Origin: Bacteroides sp.
GTDB taxonomy: Bacteria; Bacteroidota; Bacteroidia; Bacteroidales; Bacteroidaceae
Assembly (NCBI GenBank): GCA_019417975.1
Contig: DYCT01000151.1
Coordinates: 1 to 5,500, forward strand
Length of the DNA: 5,500 bases
Direction: 5' to 3'
The notes under the pieces were generated by a model. The model worked only from the letters and a program-made list of their open reading frames with translations. It was not told where the DNA came from and ran no database searches. Positions 1-5,500 of the stretch are shown here, piece by piece (the first letter of the stretch is position 1; every line of letters begins with the position of its first letter). A program made the translations under genes and the position numbers.

Positions 1-46
1 GCAAATATGTGAAATAATTTTAAATGCGCCAAATATTGACTTTATA

Positions 47-113
47 AAGAAGACCAGATTAACAATAATTATATATTCAAATGTTTTAATCTGATAGTTC
101 TTGCGGTTTTTTT
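47..113 (+). terminator. Terminator-like imperfect hairpin plus T-run
   Basis: A perfect 8-base inverted repeat (CAGATTAA at 55-62, TTAATCTG at 86-93) is flanked by a second pairing block (AAGAA at 47-51 with TTCTT at 98-102), separated from it by a small internal loop. After GCGG at 103-106 comes a run of seven T at 107-113. This order, stem then T-run before a fresh promoter, fits an intrinsic terminator for a gene left of the window. The stem is AT-rich and the loop is long (23 bases), so it would be weak. It could instead be a regulator-binding palindrome or chance in AT-rich DNA. Confidence 0.35.
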
Positions 114-146
114 GTTACATTTTACTATTAATTCAAGGATAAGAGT

Positions 147-154
147 TATCTTTG
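147..154 (+). promoter_or_regulatory. Bacteroidota -7 promoter box for miaB
   Basis: TATCTTTG matches the Bacteroidota primary-sigma -7 consensus TAnnTTTG exactly and is followed by C. It lies 28 bases before the miaB ATG, which would give a short leader of about 20 bases. The -33 element is poor: TTTAC at 121-125 has the right spacing (21 bases) but is only a partial match to the TTTG-type box. The best-placed TTTG (111-114) is too far upstream. No Shine-Dalgarno motif lies between the box and the ATG, only A/T-rich sequence, as is usual in this phylum. Confidence 0.6.
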
Positions 155-182
155 CGATGAAATTATTAAATACATTTATAAA

Positions 183-1544
183 ATGGAGAAATTAACAGAA
201 ACGGACTTTAAATCCGCAACTGAAAGCAACAAAAAATTATGTATTGAGACATACGGTTGCCAAATGAATGTAGCCGATAGCGAAGTGATAGCCTCTATCA
301 TGCAAATGGCAGGCTATACAGTATGCGAATCGCTTGAAGAAGCAGACGCCATCTTCCTAAACACCTGCTCTATCCGCGACAATGCAGAGCAAAAGATTTT
401 CAACAGACTGGAATTCTTCCATACACTCAAGAAGAAAAAGAAACACCTCATCGTAGGCGTATTGGGATGTATGGCCGAACGTGTTAAAAACGAATTGATT
501 GAAAATCACCACGTCGATTTAGTAGCAGGGCCCGATGCCTACTTGACTCTGCCCGAATTAATTGCTGCTGTAGAAGCCGGAGAAAAGGCCATCAATGTAG
601 AACTGTCAACAACAGAAACCTACAAAGATGTAATCCCTTCGCGAATTTGCGGAAACCACATTTCCGGATTTGTATCCATCATGCGCGGATGTAACAATTT
701 CTGCACCTACTGCATCGTGCCTTACACCCGAGGCAGAGAACGAAGCCGAGACCTGGAAAGCATCCTCAACGAAGTGCACGACCTGGCCGCAAAAGGATAC
801 AAAGAAATCACCCTGCTCGGACAAAACGTCAATTCCTATCGCTATGAGAAAGATGGCGCGGTTATCAATTTCCCAACTCTCTTGCGCACAGTAGCCGAAG
901 CAGCTCCACAAGTACGTATCCGCTTTACAACCTCACACCCGAAAGATATGAGCGATGAGACCTTACAAGTCATTGCCGATACACCCAATGTATGCAAACA
1001 CATCCACCTGCCGGTGCAAAGCGGAAGTTCACGCATATTGAAACTCATGAACCGTAAATACGACCGCGAATGGTATTTGGAACGTGTCCGTGCCATCCGA
1101 AGAATCATTCCCGACTGCGGACTGAGTACAGATATTTTCTCCGGATTCCACTCGGAAACAGAAGAAGATCATCAGATGTCGCTTTCACTTATGCGTGAAT
1201 GCGCCTACGATGCCGCCTTCATGTTTAAATACTCGGAACGCCCCGGCACCTTTGCCTCGAAACGTCTGCCTGATGACATTCCGGAAGAAGTAAAGATACG
1301 ACGCCTAAATGAAATCATTGAACTACAAAACGAACTTTCGGCCGAAAGCAACCAAAAAAGCATAGGCAAAGAATATGAGGTGTTAGTAGAAGGCGTGTCC
1401 AAACGTTCGAAAGAACAATTTTTCGGTCGGACAGAACAAAACAAAGTTGTGGTATTCGACCGCCATCATTACCACATCGGAGATTTTGTAAAAGTACGCA
1501 TCACAGACTCTAGTTCGGCTACACTCAAAGGAGAATGTATCTAA
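183..1544 (+). CDS. miaB: tRNA-2-methylthio-N6-dimethylallyladenosine synthase MiaB
   Basis: Cytoplasmic radical-SAM enzyme that adds a methylthio group to i6A at tRNA position 37 to give ms2i6A, which steadies codon-anticodon pairing. The 453 residues are full length for the family. The N-terminal UPF0004 domain (about 18-130) carries the three auxiliary-cluster cysteines: C26 in YGCQMN, C62 in NTCSIR and C96 in LGCMAER. The radical-SAM core has CxxxCxxC at C170, C174 and C177, followed by PYTRGRERSR. A C-terminal TRAM RNA-binding domain covers about 385-450. The YGCQMN signature favours MiaB over the paralogues MtaB and RimO. The ATG at 183 leaves about 17 residues before the UPF0004 domain and sits just after a good -7 box. 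It appears monocistronic here, with its own promoter and a strong hairpin after the stop. The MiaA prenyltransferase that makes its substrate is not in the window. Confidence 0.96.
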   Translation: MEKLTETDFKSATESNKKLCIETYGCQMNVADSEVIASIMQMAGYTVCESLEEADAIFLNTCSIRDNAEQKIFNRLEFFHTLKKKKKHLIVGVLGCMAERVKNELIENHHVDLVAGPDAYLTLPELIAAVEAGEKAINVELSTTETYKDVIPSRICGNHISGFVSIMRGCNNFCTYCIVPYTRGRERSRDLESILNEVHDLAAKGYKEITLLGQNVNSYRYEKDGAVINFPTLLRTVAEAAPQVRIRFTTSHPKDMSDETLQVIADTPNVCKHIHLPVQSGSSRILKLMNRKYDREWYLERVRAIRRIIPDCGLSTDIFSGFHSETEEDHQMSLSLMRECAYDAAFMFKYSERPGTFASKRLPDDIPEEVKIRRLNEIIELQNELSAESNQKSIGKEYEVLVEGVSKRSKEQFFGRTEQNKVVVFDRHHYHIGDFVKVRITDSSSATLKGECI

Positions 1545-1579
1545 ACCGAAATAACCCAAAAGCAAAATATTAACCAAGA

Positions 1580-1612
1580 ATAGGGGCGCGCATTGAGTGT
1601 GTGTGCTCCTAT
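1580..1612 (+). terminator. Hairpin terminator after miaB
   Basis: A 13-base left arm (1580-1592, ATAGGGGCGCGCA) pairs fully with the right arm (1600-1612) around a 7-base loop. Ten pairs are Watson-Crick and three are G-U wobbles (1585/1607, 1588/1604, 1590/1602). It starts 36 bases after the miaB stop. The downstream tract is T-rich but broken (CCTATTTATAC, then CCTTTT), so termination may be incomplete. On the opposite strand the wobbles become A-C mismatches, so the fold belongs to + strand RNA. It could also act as a 3'-end stabiliser. Confidence 0.6.
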
Positions 1613-1634
1613 CCTATTTATACATCCTTTTCGT

Positions 1635-1660
1635 CCTAAAAACAATAGATAGTTTTTAGG
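1635..1660. repeat. Perfect inverted repeat in the miaB/methyltransferase spacer
   Basis: CCTAAAAAC (1635-1643) and GTTTTTAGG (1652-1660) are perfect reverse complements around an 8-base loop. Two further U-G/G-U pairs (1634/1661 and 1633/1662) could extend the stem to 11 pairs in + strand RNA. It lies 22 bases after the miaB hairpin. With A5 in one arm and T5 in the other, it could be a secondary or bidirectional terminator, or a protein-binding site. No clean T-run follows on the + strand. Confidence 0.4.
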
Positions 1661-1686
1661 GTATATTCCTTCTAATAATCGATTGC

Positions 1687-1851
1687 ATGAATTGTCAGAA
1701 GATGAAATATCTTACTTTAATAAGCGATACATATTTCAAACTCGCGTCAATTCTATTAAAGAAGCTTAACAAACCTTATCCATATCGCGATTTATTTGTT
1801 TATTTGCAGCAAATTAGGGTATTTTGTATACCTACCCCAAAAGGGAAATAA
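1687..1851 (+). other. Doubtful 54-codon small ORF upstream of the methyltransferase
   Basis: An ATG at 1687 (with a second in-frame ATG at 1702) opens a frame that ends with TAA at 1849-1851, 16 bases before the methyltransferase ATG. The product would be basic, beginning MNCQKMKYLTLIS and ending PTPKGK. I do not recognise it, and it shows no signal peptide, clear membrane segment or known motif. Against it, the promoter-like TTTATTTG pair lies inside it, there is no ribosome-binding signal, and a frame this short is common by chance in AT-rich spacer. It could be a leader ORF, a gene remnant or nothing. Confidence 0.12.
1791..1806 (+). promoter_or_regulatory. Possible -7 promoter boxes for the methyltransferase-truB operon
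   Basis: TTTATTTG occurs twice head to tail (1791-1798 and 1799-1806). Each copy matches TAnnTTTG except for T in place of A at the second position, and the second copy is followed by C as in many Bacteroidota promoters. It lies about 60 bases before the ATG at 1868 and after the miaB terminator, the expected place for an operon promoter. I see no convincing -33 TTTG at 19-21 bases upstream, so the call is tentative. Confidence 0.35.
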
Positions 1852-1867
1852 AGATTACATCCGAACA

Positions 1868-2770
1868 ATGAGTAAACTCCACATATCTGTATGCCCGCTT
1901 TGCGGAAACAGCCAACAAAAACATATTATGAACTGCGTAGACCACTACGCCACCGGTGAAGCCTTCGAGGTGTGTCAATGCGAAACATGTGGATTCCGGT
2001 TTACACAAAATGCACCTATAGAATCGCAAATAGGTAAATATTACGAAACACCTGACTACATATCACATAGTGATACGCACAAAGGAATCATCAACAGCAT
2101 CTACCATCTGGTACGCAAAAAAATGCTGCATCGAAAATACAGCCTTATCAAAAATCGTACAGGACTTTCTTCTGGGAACCTACTTGACATCGGTACTGGA
2201 ACAGGCTATTTTTCAAACTATATACAGCAAAAAGGATGGAACGTAAAAGCAATTGAGAAAAGTGCACAAGCTAGAGCGTTTGCCAAAGAACACTTTAACT
2301 TGGATGTATACGATGAGACCCAACTCGATAAATTTGGCCCAAAGAGCTTCGATGTGATTACGCTTTGGCACGTCATGGAACATTTGGAGCATTTAAACGA
2401 AACGTGGGAAACTCTATCAAGCCTACTCACGGATAAGGGTGTGCTGATAGTAGCTGTACCCAACTGTACATCGTACGACGCCAAGCGTTACAAACAATAT
2501 TGGGCAGCTTATGATGTACCGCGTCATTTGTGGCACTTCAGCCCTAGCACCATGCAGCAGTTTGGTGCCAAGCACAACTTCATCCTTGCCGGACAATATC
2601 CCATGCCATTTGATGCTTTCTACATCTCTATGTTAAGCGAAAAATATAAAAAAGCATCTTTCCCTTTCCTAAAAGGAATGTATGCAGGCTCAATAGCTTG
2701 GCTCCAAACTTTGGCACAAAAAGAGAAAAGCAGTTCTATGATTTATATTTTAAGAAAAAAGAACGCATGA
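1868..2770 (+). CDS. Zinc-ribbon class I SAM-dependent methyltransferase
   Basis: Predicted cytoplasmic methyltransferase of 300 residues, substrate unknown. The N-terminus has two CxxC pairs (C9/C12 and C38/C41), as in a zinc ribbon. A Rossmann-type methyltransferase fold (Methyltransf_23-like) follows: the SAM-binding loop DIGTGTG at 107-113, the acidic end of strand 2 at E130, and the post-I motif SFDVITLWHVMEHL at 160-173. A conserved-looking VPRHLWHFSP lies at 217-226. Similar zinc-ribbon enzymes act on sugars, polyketides or other small molecules, so the fold does not give the substrate. I chose the ATG at 1868, nine residues before the zinc ribbon. An in-frame TTG at 1796 would add 24 residues but lies inside the promoter-like element. 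The stop overlaps the ftsX start (ATGA), which suggests translational coupling with envelope genes. Confidence 0.85.
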   Translation: MSKLHISVCPLCGNSQQKHIMNCVDHYATGEAFEVCQCETCGFRFTQNAPIESQIGKYYETPDYISHSDTHKGIINSIYHLVRKKMLHRKYSLIKNRTGLSSGNLLDIGTGTGYFSNYIQQKGWNVKAIEKSAQARAFAKEHFNLDVYDETQLDKFGPKSFDVITLWHVMEHLEHLNETWETLSSLLTDKGVLIVAVPNCTSYDAKRYKQYWAAYDVPRHLWHFSPSTMQQFGAKHNFILAGQYPMPFDAFYISMLSEKYKKASFPFLKGMYAGSIAWLQTLAQKEKSSSMIYILRKKNA

Positions 2771-3645
2771 AAAAAGAAAAAAGACATACCGGGTCGTCTA
2801 TCGACATGCAATTCATCACCTCAACCATCAGCACCATGTTGGTATTGCTGTTATTGGGGATGGTTGTGTTTTTTGTACTTACAGCCAACAACTTATCTGT
2901 ATATGTTAAGGAAAATATCAGTTTCTCACTCTTGATTAGCGATGACATGCGTGAATCTGAAATTCTAAAATATCAGAAAAAACTGAACGATGAACCCTTT
3001 GTAAAAGAGACAGTATATATTTCCAAAAAACAGGCATTAAAAGAGCAGACCGAAGCAATGGGTACCGACCCCAAAGAATTCTTAGGATACAACCCTTTTA
3101 CCGCCTCAATTGAAATCAAGCTTAACTCGGACTACGCCAACTCGGACAGTATTGCAAAAATCGAGAAAAAGCTAAAGAAGAATGCCCATATTCTGGAAGT
3201 GAAATATCCACAAGAACTATTGGATGCTGTCAATGACAATATCCGAAAAATAAGTATTATTCTGCTCTCACTGGCAGCACTACTCACACTGATATCATTT
3301 GCCCTCATCAACAATACCATCCGCCTGACCATCTACTCCAAACGTTTCTTAATTCACACCATGAAACTTGTAGGAGCCAACTGGGGATTTATCCGATGGC
3401 CTTTCCTCCGTCGCAACATTTGGAGCGGTGTCTTGTCCGGAATCATAGCCGATGGAATATTAATGGGTGCTGCCTATCTGTTGGTTTCATACGAACCGGA
3501 ACTGATTGGCATCATTACTCCCAACGTTATGCTGATAGTATCAGTCTCTGTCTTGCTGTTTGGTGTAATCATTACATTCGCATGTGCATACGCCTCGCTC
3601 AATAAATTCCTACGAATGAGGGCCAGCGATTTATACTATATATAA
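2767..3645 (+). CDS. ftsX: Cell division protein FtsX (ABC transporter permease-like)
   Basis: Inner-membrane subunit of the FtsEX complex, which couples ATP hydrolysis by FtsE to activation of cell-wall hydrolases at the division site. The 292 residues show the family layout: a short basic cytoplasmic N-terminus, TM1 at about 20-40, an extracytoplasmic domain at about 41-160 (PEP-rich region near 102-112), then TM2 (162-181), TM3 (220-240) and TM4 (254-277). The MKLVGA motif at 199-204, in the cytoplasmic loop after TM2, is a family hallmark. The C-terminus ends ASDLYYI. The ATG at 2767 overlaps the preceding stop by four bases. A TTG at 2698 would place 23 extra charged residues before the N-terminus inside the upstream gene and is rejected. 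Unlike in Proteobacteria, ftsE is not next to it, so the ATPase partner must be encoded elsewhere. Confidence 0.92.
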   Translation: MKKEKRHTGSSIDMQFITSTISTMLVLLLLGMVVFFVLTANNLSVYVKENISFSLLISDDMRESEILKYQKKLNDEPFVKETVYISKKQALKEQTEAMGTDPKEFLGYNPFTASIEIKLNSDYANSDSIAKIEKKLKKNAHILEVKYPQELLDAVNDNIRKISIILLSLAALLTLISFALINNTIRLTIYSKRFLIHTMKLVGANWGFIRWPFLRRNIWSGVLSGIIADGILMGAAYLLVSYEPELIGIITPNVMLIVSVSVLLFGVIITFACAYASLNKFLRMRASDLYYI

Positions 3646-3689
3646 TAAGGAGAATTATTCTACAATCATTCATTATAAATCACAATAAT

Positions 3690-3914
3690 ATGGACAAAAA
3701 AAAATTAGCGTTTGACAAAAGTAATTTCATTCTGCTTGCAATAGGAATGTTCATCATCATATTAGGATTTATCCTAATGACAGGCCCCGGAAGCACAGAT
3801 ACCGTCTTCGAACCTGATATCTTCAGTGCTCGTCGCATCAAATTAGCTCCAGTAGTTTGCTTCTTTGGATTTATTTTTATGATTTACGCTGTTTTGAAAA
3901 AACCTAAAAAATAA
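3690..3914 (+). CDS. DUF3098 family small inner-membrane protein
   Basis: A 74-residue protein of unknown function that I recognise as DUF3098, a family found between ftsX and uppP in Bacteroidota. It has a lysine-rich N-terminus, TM1 at about 13-30 (ILLAIGMFIIILGFILM), a loop at 31-51 with TGPGS and FEPDIFSARRIK, TM2 at about 52-69, and a basic tail (KKPKK). The lysines at both ends suggest that both termini are cytoplasmic and the loop with FEPDIFS is extracytoplasmic. It starts 44 bases after ftsX and ends 8 bases before uppP, so it is almost certainly cotranscribed. An AAGGAG at 3647-3652 is 37 bases from its ATG, too far to serve as its ribosome-binding site. Its position suggests a link to division or lipid-carrier recycling, but no activity can be read from the sequence. 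Confidence 0.88.
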   Translation: MDKKKLAFDKSNFILLAIGMFIIILGFILMTGPGSTDTVFEPDIFSARRIKLAPVVCFFGFIFMIYAVLKKPKK

Positions 3915-3922
3915 AACAAACA

Positions 3923-4768
3923 ATGAGTCTTATAGAAACCATCATCATCTCAATCGTAGAAGGATTGACCGAATTCCTCCCGGTATCGTCTACCGGGCAC
4001 ATGATTATTGCCCAAAGCGTATTAGGAGTAGAAAGTACTCCTTTTGTAAAAGCATTTACCGTTATCATTCAGTTTGGTGCTATCCTCTCTGTCGTATGTC
4101 TGTATTGGAAACGCTTCTTCAAACTCAACAACACTCCTTTAGAAGGGAATCCATCGGTTTGGAAAAGATTTATTCACCGATTCGATTTTTATTGGAAATT
4201 GCTGGTAGCCTTTATACCTGCTGCTGTTTTCGGATTGCTATTTAGCGACATCATTGATGATTTGCTGGAAAGCGTAACCGTCGTAGCCACCATGTTGGTA
4301 TTAGGAGGTATTTTCATGCTCTTTTGCGACAAATTATTCAATAAAGGTAGCGATGAAACAGTACTCACTGAACGTCGTGCTTTCAATATCGGCTTGTTCC
4401 AATGTATTGCCATGATTCCGGGAGTATCGCGTTCAATGGCTACCATTGTGGGCGGTATGACTCAAAAGCTTTCACGCAAAGCAGCTGCTGAGTTCTCATT
4501 CTTCTTGGCCGTACCTACTATGTTTGCAGCTACTGCCTATAAAATACTAAAGCTTTTCATCGAACCGAACGGTATTCAATTGGTTGCCGACAATGCAGTT
4601 ACATTAATCGTTGGCAATATAGTGGCTTTCATTGTTGCACTACTCGCCATTAAATTTTTCATCAACTTTGTCACCAAATATGGTTTCAAAGCATTCGGAT
4701 GGTATCGCATCATCGTAGGCGTAATCATTTTAGTATTATTATTGACAGGACATAACTTACAAATATAA
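3923..4768 (+). CDS. uppP: Undecaprenyl-diphosphatase UppP (BacA family)
   Basis: Integral inner-membrane phosphatase that removes one phosphate from undecaprenyl diphosphate, giving the carrier lipid used for peptidoglycan and surface glycans. Overproduction in other bacteria gives bacitracin resistance, hence the old name bacA. The 281 residues are close to the usual 265-280. Both family signatures are present: EGLTEFLPVSSTGHM at 13-27, with E13, E17, S23 and H26, and PGVSRSMAT at 166-174, with R170. Repeated hydrophobic stretches (about 42-62, 93-108, 120-136, 195-212, 220-245, 257-278) fit a multi-pass fold with two inverted halves. It begins 8 bases after the DUF3098 gene, with an A-rich leader (AAACAAACA) in place of a Shine-Dalgarno site. 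Its stop shares one base with the truB start. Confidence 0.96.
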   Translation: MSLIETIIISIVEGLTEFLPVSSTGHMIIAQSVLGVESTPFVKAFTVIIQFGAILSVVCLYWKRFFKLNNTPLEGNPSVWKRFIHRFDFYWKLLVAFIPAAVFGLLFSDIIDDLLESVTVVATMLVLGGIFMLFCDKLFNKGSDETVLTERRAFNIGLFQCIAMIPGVSRSMATIVGGMTQKLSRKAAAEFSFFLAVPTMFAATAYKILKLFIEPNGIQLVADNAVTLIVGNIVAFIVALLAIKFFINFVTKYGFKAFGWYRIIVGVIILVLLLTGHNLQI

Positions 4769-5472
4769 TGGATTTTAAAGCCGGAGAAGTATTATATTTT
4801 GATAAGCCATTAAAATGGACTTCCTTTGCTCTGGTTGCAAAGGTACGGTATCACTTGTCTCGCAAGCTCAAGGTAAAAAAACTAAAAGTAGGTCACGCAG
4901 GTACACTCGACCCTCTGGCTACCGGAGTAATGATTATCTGTACAGGAAAAGCAACCAAGCGAATCGAAGAGTTCCAATACCATACCAAAGAATATATTGC
5001 AACAATCCAACTGGGCGCCACTACCCCATCATTTGACCTTGAAAAGGAAATTGATGCAACCTACCCTACAGAGCACATCACTCGTGAACTTGTAGAGGAG
5101 ACTTTAAAAAAATTCATCGGAAGTATTGAACAAGTTCCTCCCACCTTTTCGGCTTGCAAGATTGACGGAAAGAGAGCCTACGACTTGGCACGTGCAGGCC
5201 AAGAAGTAGAACTGAAGCCCAAAACACTTGTCATCGATGAAATAGAATTGTTGGAATGCGAACTTCCTGTTATCAAAATACGAGTGGTATGCAGCAAAGG
5301 TACCTACATCCGAGCCTTGGCACGCGACATCGGACAAGCACTCGATAGCGGAGCCCACCTCATCGGACTAATACGTACCCGAGTGGGCGACATTACCTTG
5401 AAAGACTGTATGGACGTACAAAACTTTGAGGAATGGTTGGAACAACAAGAGATAGAAACAGAAGAAAATTAA
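4768..5472 (+). CDS. truB: tRNA pseudouridine(55) synthase TruB
   Basis: Cytoplasmic enzyme that converts uridine 55 in the T-loop of most tRNAs to pseudouridine. Motif II, GHAGTLDPLATGVM (42-55), contains the catalytic aspartate D48 and aligns in position with the E. coli enzyme. Y76 follows in EYIATIQLG. Further hallmarks are PPTFSACKIDGKRAY (124-138), KGTYIRALARDIG (177-189) and AHLIGLIRTRVG (196-207). At 234 residues it is shorter than the roughly 310-residue E. coli TruB, because the C-terminal PUA-like domain is missing. It ends in a glutamate-rich tail right after the catalytic fold. I take this as the natural short form in Bacteroidota, since the stop is clean and a new gene follows. 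The ATG at 4768 overlaps the uppP stop by one base (TAATG), so translation is probably coupled. Confidence 0.96.
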   Translation: MDFKAGEVLYFDKPLKWTSFALVAKVRYHLSRKLKVKKLKVGHAGTLDPLATGVMIICTGKATKRIEEFQYHTKEYIATIQLGATTPSFDLEKEIDATYPTEHITRELVEETLKKFIGSIEQVPPTFSACKIDGKRAYDLARAGQEVELKPKTLVIDEIELLECELPVIKIRVVCSKGTYIRALARDIGQALDSGAHLIGLIRTRVGDITLKDCMDVQNFEEWLEQQEIETEEN

Positions 5473-5494
5473 CGAATTAAATAAATATCCCATT

Positions 5495-5500
5495 ATGAAG
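5495..5500 (+). CDS. Start of next gene, cut by window edge (possibly queA)
   Basis: An ATG-AAG pair (Met-Lys) begins 22 bases after the truB stop and runs off the window. The spacer is AT-rich with no terminator or promoter box, so the gene is probably cotranscribed with truB. In several Bacteroidota the gene after truB is queA (S-adenosylmethionine:tRNA ribosyltransferase-isomerase, queuosine pathway), whose product starts with Met-Lys. Two codons cannot prove this, so the identity rests on recalled gene order only. Confidence 0.4.

Noticed and set aside
606..1577. Open frames on the - strand opposite miaB
   Set aside because: They lie opposite, or largely opposite, a clearly coding gene with intact motifs, and their translations show no recognisable domain. 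They are shadows of the real frame.
1703..1738. TGAAATAT / ATATTTCA inverted repeat as a terminator
   Set aside because: The arms are only 8 bases, all but one pair are A-T, and the loop is 20 bases. It would be unstable and can arise by chance in AT-rich DNA.
1796..1867. N-terminal extension of the methyltransferase from a TTG start
   Set aside because: The 24 extra residues overlap the promoter-like box and lie upstream of a normal ATG at 1868 that begins just before the zinc ribbon.
2698..2766. N-terminal extension of FtsX from a TTG start
   Set aside because: It would overlap the methyltransferase by 73 bases and add 23 charged residues that are atypical of FtsX. The ATG at 2767 gives the usual short cytoplasmic N-terminus and an ATGA junction.
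3396..3605. Second + strand frame inside ftsX
   Set aside because: It lies wholly within the FtsX membrane region in another frame and has no start context or motif of its own.
3647..3652. AAGGAG as a Shine-Dalgarno site for the DUF3098 gene
   Set aside because: It is 37 bases from the ATG, and no plausible start codon lies 5-10 bases after it. Bacteroidota rarely use such sites.
4189..4446. - strand frame opposite uppP
   Set aside because: The + strand here encodes the second UppP signature (PGVSRS), so the antisense frame is a by-product.
1..5500. Mobile element, CRISPR array, tRNA or rRNA gene
   Set aside because: No transposase or integrase frame, no regularly spaced repeats and no cloverleaf or rRNA-like conserved stretch were seen on either strand.

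Overview
This window looks like chromosomal housekeeping DNA from a member of the Bacteroidota, most likely order Bacteroidales (Bacteroides, Parabacteroides or a relative). Four things point there. Moderately AT-rich coding sequence is joined by very AT-rich spacers. No Shine-Dalgarno motif sits at a normal distance before any start codon. A TAnnTTTG-type -7 promoter box lies just upstream of miaB. A DUF3098-type small membrane protein sits between ftsX and uppP, followed by truB. The genus cannot be fixed from the sequence alone.

Layout: all genes are on the + strand. Positions 1-182 are non-coding and hold a terminator-like hairpin with a T-run (47-113), probably for a gene left of the window, then the miaB promoter. 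miaB (183-1544) is complete and is followed by a strong hairpin (1580-1612). A 323-base spacer (1545-1867) holds that hairpin, a second perfect inverted repeat, a short doubtful ORF and a promoter-like tandem TTTATTTG. A compact gene train follows: a zinc-ribbon SAM methyltransferase (1868-2770), ftsX (2767-3645), a DUF3098 membrane protein (3690-3914), uppP (3923-4768), truB (4768-5472), and the first two codons of another gene (5495-5500), perhaps queA. Junctions include a 4-base ATGA overlap and a 1-base TAATG overlap, so translation is probably coupled and the genes probably form one operon.

Biology: two themes meet here. MiaB, TruB and possibly QueA modify tRNA (ms2i6A37, pseudouridine 55 and queuosine). 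FtsX, DUF3098 and UppP are inner-membrane proteins for cell division or wall remodelling and for recycling the undecaprenyl lipid carrier. The methyltransferase has an unknown substrate, but its overlap with ftsX suggests co-expression with the envelope genes.

I found no mobile element, CRISPR array, RNA gene, frameshift or clear sign of horizontal transfer, and no convincing new system. The points most worth a second look are the structured spacer after miaB, the substrate of the methyltransferase, and the role of the DUF3098 protein.
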